Assembly (NCBI RefSeq): GCF_000949255.1
Contig: NZ_JXUW01000003.1
Span: 1 to 64,000 of the forward strand
Length of the DNA: 64,000 nucleotides
Direction of reading: 5' to 3'
From: Ferrimicrobium acidiphilum DSM 19497
Lineage (GTDB): Bacteria > Actinomycetota > Acidimicrobiia > Acidimicrobiales > Acidimicrobiaceae
The notes under the pieces were generated by a model. The model was not told the origin of the DNA and searched no databases. It saw only the letters and a list, made by a program, of their open reading frames with translations. The translations under genes and the position numbers were made by a program. The stretch's first letter is position 1; each line of letters begins with the position of its first letter. This document shows, piece by piece, positions 8,461 through 15,328 of the stretch.

Positions 8461-8515
8461 GGGAAGCCTTCACCCTCTATTGCTCCGGCCATGGGGGTAC
8501 TGACGCGACTGGGAC
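8461..8515 (+). pseudogene. G1 peptidase C-terminal scrap, unit 1
   Basis: Aligns with the last ~55 bases of the peptidase in unit 2: the ACCTTCAC-CTCTATTG block and the GG-TACTGACGC end before the stop. It gives the right junction of the segment that replaced the peptidase core. Confidence 0.6.
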
Positions 8516-8578
8516 ATGACAGGGCTGGAACTCAGACACCTGGGGCCAGCTGACGCTAGGGATAAGTGAGGACGATCG

Positions 8579-8920
8579 GTGAACACGAAGCGACTTCTAC
8601 AACCACAAATCCTGATTGCAATCCTTCTTTCGCTGATTCTGGTGGGCGTCGTGCTCTTTGCGAATATGTCATCTGATGGACCCAACACGGGCGTCCTCTC
8701 TGTCGAAGCGATCGGTATCGTTATAACCCAGAAAGGGACGTGTGCAGAAATTGCCTCCAATCCTTTGGGCTCTGGAGTGGTTTGTACTCATGGAGTCGTT
8801 CTTGGCAGGAAGGGAGAATGCGTTACCTTTGGGCACAATAACTTTACTCCGAGGTTTACCGATCCAAAGCAAGCCCATATGTCACTCTGCAAGAGTCACG
8901 GGCTTCATGCGTCGTCTTAG
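8579..8920 (+). CDS. Small membrane-anchored four-cysteine protein, copy 1
   Basis: The 113-residue protein has a positive start (MNTKRLLQ), one hydrophobic segment at about residues 10-29, and an exported part with four Cys (55, 69, 81, 104) fit for two disulfides. It is paralogous to 10936-11295: the anchor, KGTCAE, VVCTHGVVLGRKGECVTFG and SLCKSHGLH are shared. The length difference between copies is six whole codons, so the frame has been kept under selection. GTG start with GAGG about 8 bases upstream. No known family. It follows the G1 peptidase remnant in the same unit, suggesting a link to the secreted peptidase, such as folding, anchoring or inhibition (inference). Confidence 0.65.
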   Translation: MNTKRLLQPQILIAILLSLILVGVVLFANMSSDGPNTGVLSVEAIGIVITQKGTCAEIASNPLGSGVVCTHGVVLGRKGECVTFGHNNFTPRFTDPKQAHMSLCKSHGLHASS

Positions 8921-9259
8921 TAACATCCAATGCTAGCACTCGAGAAGCTGACTCATAGCGCAACTGAAGGGAGCCCCCTAGGTCTCAGTATCAGTGAGTT
9001 CTTCAAACCGCATCAGCAGCACCTAGTCCATCCTCGAAGGTCGTCCAGTCGTGCCCGGTTGCACTATTGGATCCAACAGTTCGTATGGCTTGGTTCGACG
9101 CTGCCGGAAATCAGAGCAGACTAGTAGGGAGTGAGTATCTGAGGGTAAACGTCGCGGTAAAACTCGGACGACGCGGTGGGCGAACTCCAAACGCTCACCG
9201 ACACGATCCCCTTTGCCATGTTGTTCGTCTACTTGAATCCACAGCATATGCTCTCGTAC
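8921..9259. other. End of unit 1, no gene seen
   Basis: After the stop the sequence GAAGCT-A-TCATAGCGCAACTGAA is shared with the end of unit 2 (about 11300) and then fades. Frames between 8930 and 9259 are short and lack ribosome sites. One frame around 9165-9240 reads ELQTLTDTIPFAMLFVYLNP and may be a gene scrap. Confidence 0.4.
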
Positions 9260-9304
9260 TGGTGGGCCCGGTGGGATTCGAACCCACGACCAAGGGATTA
9301 TGAG
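9260..9304 (-). other. 3' half of a CAU-anticodon tRNA (unit 2), likely attachment-site remnant
   Basis: On the minus strand it reads the anticodon loop CTCATAA, the 3' anticodon stem, variable loop, a perfect T-arm (GTGGG-TTCGAAT-CCCAC), acceptor CGGGCCC and encoded ACCA. Nothing upstream restores the D-arm or the 5' strand, so it stops exactly at the anticodon loop, as in att sites of tyrosine-integrase elements. The sequence differs from the window's own tRNA-Met (48395-48468), so it comes from another CAU tRNA (Met or Ile2). Confidence 0.8.
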
Positions 9305-9336
9305 GTGTTCACAAAGTGTCCGAGTTGGTAGTCATA

Positions 9337-9428
9337 GTGTCCGAGTACGTCCCATTTTTGCAGCTCATTCAAGTCCTTTGGCAAGGGTAATGAGACAGGC
9401 TCGGACTGGGTGGGACGTTCTCGGACAC
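9337..9428. repeat. Inverted repeat block with several GTCCGAG motifs, unit 2
   Basis: Left arm 9337-9354 (GTGTCCGAGTACGTCCCA) is the near-perfect reverse complement of right arm 9411-9428 (TGGGACGTTCTCGGACAC). A further GTGTCCGAG lies at about 9317 and another CTCGGAC near 9400. Four motif copies in both directions right beside a tRNA 3' end resemble arm-type integrase sites; a long hairpin is the other reading. The 9429-9817 stretch holds no supported gene. Confidence 0.6.
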
Positions 9429-9817
9429 AATTGTTGGGTGAAAAGTTGGGTGAAGCGGACGTGGAGATCCCCCTATGCATTGGTTGACCGAGTTGATCCC
9501 ACTGTTCCTACCCGAATACTACCGACGTGTTCTTCGGTATCGATAAAACACCTGACCATCGCTGTCCTGCTTTCGAACAGCCAAACGCCAGAACGGGTCA
9601 GTTCTTCTAGGCTAAAGTGAGGCGATGACCGAGCAACGGCCCCCCCGGTTTCACCAAGTGTGAAGGTTACCTTAGAGCCGAGGCCGCGTCGGATCCCCAG
9701 GTAGAGCAGCGTAATCCACTATGTCTTTTCACATATCCAGACAAACTGTACTCCCAGTGTTAACATCTATCGCAACAGCAGACGACACTTCTCATAGGAG
9801 CGATTAGGGGGTCATCA

Positions 9818-10865
9818 ATGAAGTTTGCAACCATTATCCGGGGGGCTATTGGTAGCGTTCGCGGGGAGCAGTGCTGCGCTCGCGTCACCGGCGACCGTGG
9901 CTTATAGCTCGAATCCTGAGCCATCCTCGTTCCAGGTCGGGAAAGTTCTGGTAACCCCCACCCCACCCTCAGCTAACTTTGACCCACTCACTGCGAGCAA
10001 TGCAGCTCTTCGTGCCAACGGCTTTCCCGAGAGGCCCGCTGGTACTCCTCCGGGTTGGTTCATCGGGGCGGTCTCGCATACGAAATGGGTATACCCGCGG
10101 TTCACTCCCCGATATAATCACCAGCCAGCGTCACCGTCACATCAAAGCGCTAGCTCAACAAGTGAATCCAATTCTTCCAACTGGGCCGGGAACCGGGCAG
10201 GGAACGGAAGCCAATTCAATTAGATCGTCGCGAAGTGGAACGTTCCATCAGTCGGGAGCCCTGCGGGCACGAATGCATACTCCTCCATCTGGCCAGGGAT
10301 AGGATCGGGAAAGGCGAGTTCGAACCAGCTCCTACAAGCAGGCAGTGAGCAGGACATTAGCTGGCAGTATGTCCTTCATTATGGATGGGAGGCGACTACT
10401 TCCTACTACCTTTGGTGGGAGGCGTATCCGTTCAATGCCCAGCAACAGGTCAACATCGCAGTGAGTCCAGGACAGACCATCTTCGTCAACGTTGCCTACT
10501 ACGGCTCCTCGACGGCGCACTACTACATCAAGAACGAATCAACGGGAGTTGCCACCAGTTTCGATGCCTCCTTCAGTGGTGGTTTCACCGGCTTGAATGC
10601 CGAATGGATCGTAGAGCGTACCCAAGTGGGCAACAACTATCCGCCGCTAGCCGACTTTAACAACACGACCTTCAGCGACGCCAACGCGGAACAGGGAAGC
10701 ACCTGGAATGGTGTTGGAAACTGGAGCCATAATTACCTGGACATGTATGACTGGCACAACGACGATTCCGAAGTTACCGACGCCTATCCTGGACCGATAA
10801 GCTCTGGGAATACCTTCACTCTCTATTGGTCCAACTACGGGGATACTGACGCAGTAAACACATGA
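9818..10865 (+). pseudogene. G1 (eqolisin) acid glutamic peptidase, interrupted by an amber codon, unit 2
   Basis: One frame, entered from TTG 9825, covers signal sequence (LLVAFAGSSAALASP), propeptide (LRANGFPERP, HTKWVYPRF), NSSNWAGN, then the full eqolisin domain to TGA 10863-10865. The expected catalytic Gln is in NQLLQAG (codon 10335-10337) and the catalytic Glu in NAEWIVE (codon 10602-10604), about 89 residues apart; scytalidoglutamic peptidase has a comparable gap. YYLWWEAYP and LADFNNTTF also match the fold. A TAG at 10221-10223 interrupts the frame where unit 1 has TCG. ATG 9818 is one base out of frame with the signal peptide. Enzymes of this family are secreted and act at low pH. 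Probably a recent pseudogene; readthrough cannot be excluded. Confidence 0.8.
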
Positions 10866-10935
10866 CTCGACTAGAGATCAGGCACCTGCTGCAAGTTAAC
10901 GCTAGGGATTGTCAAGGGATGAGTGAGGACGATCG

Positions 10936-11295
10936 GTGAACATGAAGCGACTTCTACAACCACAAGTCTTGATCGCTATCCTTCTTTTGCTGCTTCTGGT
11001 GGGCGTCGTGATCTTTGCGAATAGGTCATCTGATAGGCCCAACACTGGCACATTCACAGTTGAAGCGATCGGGATCGTTGTGAACCAGAAAGGGACATGT
11101 GCAGAGGTTGGCCAGCCTAGTCCTTTTCTAAGAACCATAAATCGCCCTGGAGTGGTCTGCACCCATGGAGTTGTTCTTGGCAGGAAGGGAGAATGCGTGA
11201 CCTTTGGGGAAAATAACTTTACTCCGAGGTTTACCATTCCTGAGCCCGCCAAAATGTCGCTCTGTAAAAGCCACGGGCTTCACATGCCATCCTAA
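10936..11295 (+). CDS. Small membrane-anchored four-cysteine protein, copy 2
   Basis: The 119-residue paralogue of 8579-8920, with anchor at about residues 10-29 (VLIAILLLLLLVGVVIFA) and Cys at 55, 75, 87 and 110. Relative to copy 1 it has six extra codons between the first two Cys. GTG start with GAGTGAGGAC just upstream. It follows the G1 peptidase by 70 bases on the same strand, so the two are likely co-transcribed. Function unknown. Confidence 0.7.
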   Translation: MNMKRLLQPQVLIAILLLLLLVGVVIFANRSSDRPNTGTFTVEAIGIVVNQKGTCAEVGQPSPFLRTINRPGVVCTHGVVLGRKGECVTFGENNFTPRFTIPEPAKMSLCKSHGLHMPS

Positions 11296-12409
11296 ATCGG
11301 GAAGCTAATTCATAGCGCAACTGAACGAAGCTGCTTGTCGAAAACGCTGATCTCCGTTGCGCCGCATTACTTGCGATTCAGCAAGCTCAGCATACCGTAT
11401 CAGTTACACCTGCTGCATTCGCGAAGGTCGTCGTGAACCGCCCCGGACATCTTTGGAGGGCCGATTCGGTGGCTGCCGCGCCTGGGCAAGGTACGACAGC
11501 ACGCATTCGGTCGGTCGGTAGATGGTATCGATCGGAAGTCGAGGAGTGCCGAATCAGCTGTGACAGGCTATCTGGATTCAGGGGCATCGATCCATCGCAC
11601 GACGACTAGGACAGATATGGGTTGGCAACGTGGTCGACCCTACACTCTTGAAGTAGTAGAGAAAGTTGTAACACTCCGTGCGAGCAGGACGTTTTGGACG
11701 GGCATGGTGCTGTACAAACACCATACCAACGGTTGGGCATGAAAACACAGATAGGCCGAAAGAGACGACCATGTCCGTCACGGAAGCCCCTGGCGGTATG
11801 GATCATGCGTTGCTTGCAGGTCATGCGGGTTGCGGCGATGGCCAAAGGACTCGCTGCAACCCTCGTTGATAACTCTCTTCGCGGACGCTGTGTTGATCAA
11901 ACCGCTGAGCCCCTCGACATCGGCGGTGTAGTGGAGTTCCTCGGGGCATTGCTCGACGATTGCGATGGATAGCGGGTCAGAGGGCATCGGGTAGGGTTAC
12001 ACCGCTTACCCGGTCGATAGCAAACCAGCCCTCAGGGTGAAGGGACTGTTCTCGTTGCGTTCGATCAGGTTTTCCGGTGGAGTGTGGATTCATCGGTAAC
12101 TGTCTTGCCCACTGCGACCTAATGGCAACCGATGGAGCTCAAGCGGTGAACCGAGGGAATCGAGTTTCGCCTAGTGAGGATGAGCGGCGATCATGTTGGG
12201 GGTTATGCGTTCGACCGCTTATAAGGCAAGCGCAGAAGGCACCTTTCCAGTTTCCATTATCAGAGTTGGTGGTCGGTGGCGTGTCTCTCAAGAGGCGCTT
12301 CGTCGGCTCTTGGACGTGGGCAGAGGGGTCAGCAGCCAGCGGGCACTATGTCGCTAACGGCGAATACACGGACCGCGGTCAGTGTCGGTCCCCGGGCAGT
12401 AGAACTAGC
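11296..12409. other. About 1.1 kb without a supported gene
   Basis: The first ~30 bases continue unit 2 homology. After that, frames on both strands are short, overlap each other and lack ribosome sites. The 12077-12595 frame runs into the integrase antisense and is judged spurious. Short helix-like stretches near 11780-11970 may be transposase or element debris, but nothing can be named. Confidence 0.4.
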
Positions 12410-13630
12410 TCAGTCGGAGCCCATAGCCTGTCCGGCGTGTGGTTCTTTGAGATCAACATCGTTCCCAGTTCCCTTACCGAGCAGTCGACCAATATGTTCA
12501 GCTGCTCGTCTATCCTCTTCTGGCACCGAGTCGGTGTAGTGACGAGCCATGACCGCATTCGTCCACCCGAGTCGCGACTGTTTCTGCTTCTCTGAGATCA
12601 CGGCGTCGAGCGCAGTCGCCTGGAAGTGACGCAGAGAATGCAGGTGGATGTCGTCCCCAACACCCGCCAGCGTTCTTGTCCTCGTGAAAGCGTGGGAAAT
12701 AGAGTCAGGATGTGGCGGTGTCAAGCCATCCGGCCCAAAAGAGAAAACAACGGCATCGACATCGAGCGTCATATCCGCCGACTGAGCTAAGTTCTCTTGA
12801 ATCTTGCGCAGTCTAAGAAGTTCATCTAAGGTTCCCTCGTCGATCGCAACGCTTCGTATGCTCGCTCTTGTCTTTGGCGACTTCACGGTTGCGCTCCCCT
12901 TATTCGATACAATCGACTCATCGATGCGAATGGTACCGAGTATGAGATCACAATCGTTCCAGCGAATCGCACAGGCCTCGCCCCTACGCATGCCGGTGGC
13001 AACGATGATGCGAAGAATACAACTGATGCGTGGATCCAGGCTTTGGGCCCCAACAAGCAACCTCTGCACCTCATCAAGTGAAGGAGCCCTCACTGGCGTG
13101 TGAGACTCAATCGACCAACTCGGCAGCTCTGAGTCTGCAATCGGGTTGGGCAAAGCTCCACCGCTCCACTTTCGAGCCAATCGGCACGCCCGACCCAAGA
13201 CGGATCGAACCTGGCGAACCGTGGCTTCAGCCAGCCCTTTGTCCTTTAACCCACGTAGGTACTTCTCGACGTCATAGGATGACAACGAGGAGATACGCCT
13301 TCGACCAATCGAGTCTTTGATCTGGACCTTCCATAAACTCTCGTACCTACGTGTCGTGGATGGGGAGAGATCTGCCCAGCCATTGTCGCGCCAAGCAATG
13401 ATTGCGTCGTTGATGGTGGTCGTCGAGTTCCACCGCAACTCGGTCTCAACGATTGGTGCTGGCTTTGCCTCCTGCTCAGACACCAGCCGGGCAAGCTCTC
13501 GTTCGGCCTGACGTTTTGTACCGCGGAAGCGAACGTAGCGATGCTTGACCTTTCCCAGGCTGTCTCGACCCACGAACACACGCAGTTCCAAGGTGCCCGG
13601 TTGGGCCACCAGCCGCATGCTTCCTGCCAT
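12410..13630 (-). CDS. Tyrosine recombinase (phage-type integrase) of the tRNA-Lys island
   Basis: About 406 residues. N-terminal part has an arm-binding-like region (LELRVFVGRDSLGKVKHRYVRF) and a SAM-like core-binding domain (residues ~80-170). The catalytic domain shows Arg in ATGMRRGEA, the hairpin Lys near KSPKTRASIRSVAI, HSLRH, and the nucleophile Tyr in ARHYTDS. The usual LGH box reads LGW. I chose ATG 13630 because AGAGG lies about five bases upstream; a TTG at 13648 gives a six-residue extension without such a site. The gene sits about 80 bases from the 3' end of tRNA-Lys, on the side expected for an element integrated there. It should catalyse integration and excision. Confidence 0.9.
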   Translation of the reverse strand: MAGSMRLVAQPGTLELRVFVGRDSLGKVKHRYVRFRGTKRQAERELARLVSEQEAKPAPIVETELRWNSTTTINDAIIAWRDNGWADLSPSTTRRYESLWKVQIKDSIGRRRISSLSSYDVEKYLRGLKDKGLAEATVRQVRSVLGRACRLARKWSGGALPNPIADSELPSWSIESHTPVRAPSLDEVQRLLVGAQSLDPRISCILRIIVATGMRRGEACAIRWNDCDLILGTIRIDESIVSNKGSATVKSPKTRASIRSVAIDEGTLDELLRLRKIQENLAQSADMTLDVDAVVFSFGPDGLTPPHPDSISHAFTRTRTLAGVGDDIHLHSLRHFQATALDAVISEKQKQSRLGWTNAVMARHYTDSVPEEDRRAAEHIGRLLGKGTGNDVDLKEPHAGQAMGSD

Positions 13631-13654
13631 CGATTCCTCTAACTTCAAACCCCT

Positions 13655-13677
13655 TGTTGGGTTTTCTGTTGGGTTTT
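13655..13677. repeat. 11-bp direct repeat between integrase and tRNA-Lys
   Basis: TGTTGGGTTTT occurs at 13655-13665 and again at 13667-13677, 12 bases apart. An AAACCC at 13647-13652 is inverted to it. Lying between the integrase start and the tRNA 3' end, these are good candidates for integrase arm-type sites or an autoregulatory site. Confidence 0.5.
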
Positions 13678-13710
13678 AGTTTAGCGGGAAAGTAGACATA
13701 CGCTCTGAAC

Positions 13711-13786
13711 TGGTGGGCCGCCAGGGTCTCGAACCCTGCACCTTGGGATTAAAAGTCCCCTGCTCTACCGGATGAGCTAGCGGCCC
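13711..13786 (-). tRNA. tRNA-Lys(UUU)
   Basis: Full cloverleaf on the minus strand: acceptor GGGCCGC/GCGGCCC, D-arm GCTC...GAGC, anticodon loop CTTTTAA, T-arm CAGGG-TTCGAGA-CCCTG, discriminator A and encoded CCA at 13711-13713. Its 3' end faces the integrase and marks the right border of the accessory island. Confidence 0.95.
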
Positions 13787-13825
13787 AGAGGCGCCCACGC
13801 TAGCGCGGGCGCTCGACAGTATCAA

Positions 13826-14239
13826 TTACTTCTTGGTCTCCCAAAAGATGTCACTGATTTGTCCGATGCTGGCGAGCAGCTGATCGGCTATCGCTACGTC
13901 ATTAGCCCGCTTTACCTGGCTAGTGAGCTTCTTGGCGTTCCAGAACACCTCATGTAGTTGTGGATACTTTTCAAGGTGGGCGGGCTGAAAATACTGATAC
14001 CACAACACGTCGAGGTGGTGATTTACTTCAGCCGCACGCTCTTCCTTGATCAAGGTTGCACGGTCTCGGAAGTATTGATCGTCGGAGGCATTGTACTTTT
14101 CCACGATCGCTTTGATGGATTCGGCCTCGATTCTTGCCTGTGCGGGATCGTAAACACCGCAAGGCAAGTCACAATGCGCCGAAGCCTGGGCTGGAGCGCG
14201 TAGTGTGTCTACCAACGTGAGCACTTTTGTTAGGAACAT
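13826..14239 (-). CDS. sodN: Nickel superoxide dismutase precursor
   Basis: A 137-residue protein with the Ni-SOD signature HCDLPCGVYDP. After removal of the ~21-residue leader the N-terminal His, Cys2 and Cys6 form the Ni hook that disproportionates superoxide. The remaining helices (IEAESIKAIVEKY, LEKYPQLHEVFWNAKKL, and the end FWETKK) match the four-helix Ni-SOD fold at its usual length. AAGGACAGCTT just before ATG 14239 sets the start; the open frame reaching 14611 is antisense to sodX. The maturation protease is encoded divergently next door. Confidence 0.95.
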   Translation of the reverse strand: MFLTKVLTLVDTLRAPAQASAHCDLPCGVYDPAQARIEAESIKAIVEKYNASDDQYFRDRATLIKEERAAEVNHHLDVLWYQYFQPAHLEKYPQLHEVFWNAKKLTSQVKRANDVAIADQLLASIGQISDIFWETKK

Positions 14240-14291
14240 AAGCTGTCCTTTCTCTTTGTTATTGGACACCAGTAGCTTACCAGGGCTGGGA

Positions 14292-14714
14292 GTGTTCGAT
14301 CGAACCTTGAGCGCTACTCGACGTTCTGCGAGGGCGGGGCGTTCTTGCCACTTGCCGACCCCCGTTGTATTTTTAGCAGCGACCTTAGCAGCGACGTGGT
14401 TGTTTTTCCAGCGATATGAAGTGGTGGGAGATTCCATGGAACCTACACTCTTGGCCGGTGACAGATTACTGGTCGCTAAATGGCGTGGCATTCCCGTCAG
14501 GCAGATCATCGTTTTGCGTGATCCTCGGTCGAGCGATGACATAGTAAAGAGACTGTTACGTCGGTCGCGATCTTCTGTTTGGGTGGAGGGCGATAACCCT
14601 TCGCGCTCCACTGACAGTCGTCAGCTGGGCTGGTTCCCCAGGAAAGGCGTTGTTGGCTGGGCTGTCTATCGTTATTACCCTCCGGATAGGGTAGGAAGCT
14701 TGGTAGGTGAGTAG
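14292..14714 (+). CDS. sodX: Ni-SOD maturation protease (signal peptidase I-like, SodX)
   Basis: S26-type signal peptidase fold: one N-terminal membrane segment (VVFLAATLAATWLFF), the Ser motif GDSMEPTLLAGDRLLV, the general-base Lys in DIVKRLLRR and a C-terminal strand block with VEGDNPSRSTDSR. SodX proteins remove the SodN leader to free the Ni-binding His, and the sodN gene next door supports this role over general secretion. The start is uncertain: GTG 14292 is my choice, TTG 14352 would leave just the membrane helix, and an earlier frame overlaps sodN. The pair is divergent with a very short shared control region. Confidence 0.85.
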   Translation: MFDRTLSATRRSARAGRSCHLPTPVVFLAATLAATWLFFQRYEVVGDSMEPTLLAGDRLLVAKWRGIPVRQIIVLRDPRSSDDIVKRLLRRSRSSVWVEGDNPSRSTDSRQLGWFPRKGVVGWAVYRYYPPDRVGSLVGE

Positions 14715-14741
14715 AGTGTGGATATTGACAAAGGGGTGAGC

Positions 14742-15239
14742 ATGGCGGACCTTCGGGTTCAAATCAACGAGTGGCTGGAAGAAGTCGATGAGCTAGTCAT
14801 TGGCGAAGCTCCTATTGAGTCTCTCAAGACGTTGCGTGATTCTGGCCGCCGGCTCGAAAATTCCGTTTCCTATGCTAGAAGAGTGCTCCAAACGAGGCTC
14901 GATATTGCTACTGATCTTCATGCGGCTGGAGCGGAATCTATTGTCTCGGTAGTTACGCCGCATTCGAATCCGGCTCCGCTTGCCGAGCGCCACGTAGAGG
15001 TGGAAATCCCGGAAGATGACATGGTAAGTGCCGAAGCGTATCTCCGCTTGCTGGTTGGTGGAGATCGGACCCATTCGTTGGATTTGCTTGACGATTCCCA
15101 GCTCGCTAGCTACCAGGCGCGGTTGCAGGAAGGTGAGAGAACAATTTCTGGGTTGAGGAGACAGCTGCATCAGCGTTTGGATAGCCTGGGCAGTGAATTG
15201 GTGCGACGCTACCAGCAACACTCCGTGAGTGGTGCGTAG
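14742..15239 (+). CDS. rsiG: RsiG-like protein (cyclic-di-GMP-responsive anti-sigma factor)
   Basis: A 165-residue mostly helical protein. It has one exact copy of the c-di-GMP motif E-x3-S-x2-R-x3-Q-x3-D of RsiG (in LENSVSYARRVLQTRLD) and a second near its C-terminus (GERTISGLRRQLHQRLD) in which the Gln is His. In Streptomyces RsiG two such helices bind a c-di-GMP dimer and hold the sporulation sigma factor WhiG. The fold and motif spacing fit; the partner sigma is not adjacent. AAGGGGTGAGC before ATG 14742 sets the start over GTG 14718. It starts 28 bases after sodX and may be co-transcribed. Confidence 0.75.
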   Translation: MADLRVQINEWLEEVDELVIGEAPIESLKTLRDSGRRLENSVSYARRVLQTRLDIATDLHAAGAESIVSVVTPHSNPAPLAERHVEVEIPEDDMVSAEAYLRLLVGGDRTHSLDLLDDSQLASYQARLQEGERTISGLRRQLHQRLDSLGSELVRRYQQHSVSGA

Positions 15240-15290
15240 CCTGCCTTCGTCTGGCATTCTCGGAACAACTTCGTCACTCCTGCGGTTAAG

Positions 15291-15305
15291 CTAGCTATGC
15301 TAGCT
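15291..15305. promoter_or_regulatory. Palindrome GCTAGC-TAT-GCTAGC upstream of the mshA-like gene
   Basis: A perfect 6-3-6 palindrome about 25 bases before the TTG start. It could be an operator or part of a -10 region; there is no further support. Confidence 0.3.
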
Positions 15306-15328
15306 AGGTTCGGCAGGGGTGTTATAAC

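Noticed and set aside
12077-12595. 172-codon plus-strand frame
   Set aside because: Runs antisense into the integrase 3' end and has no recognisable domain or ribosome site.
13711-13786. tRNA-Lys and the CAU tRNA fragments as left and right ends of one element
   Set aside because: Shared bases are general tRNA features (GGTGGGCC, TTCGA); T-stem and acceptor sequences differ, so they are not copies of the same att core.
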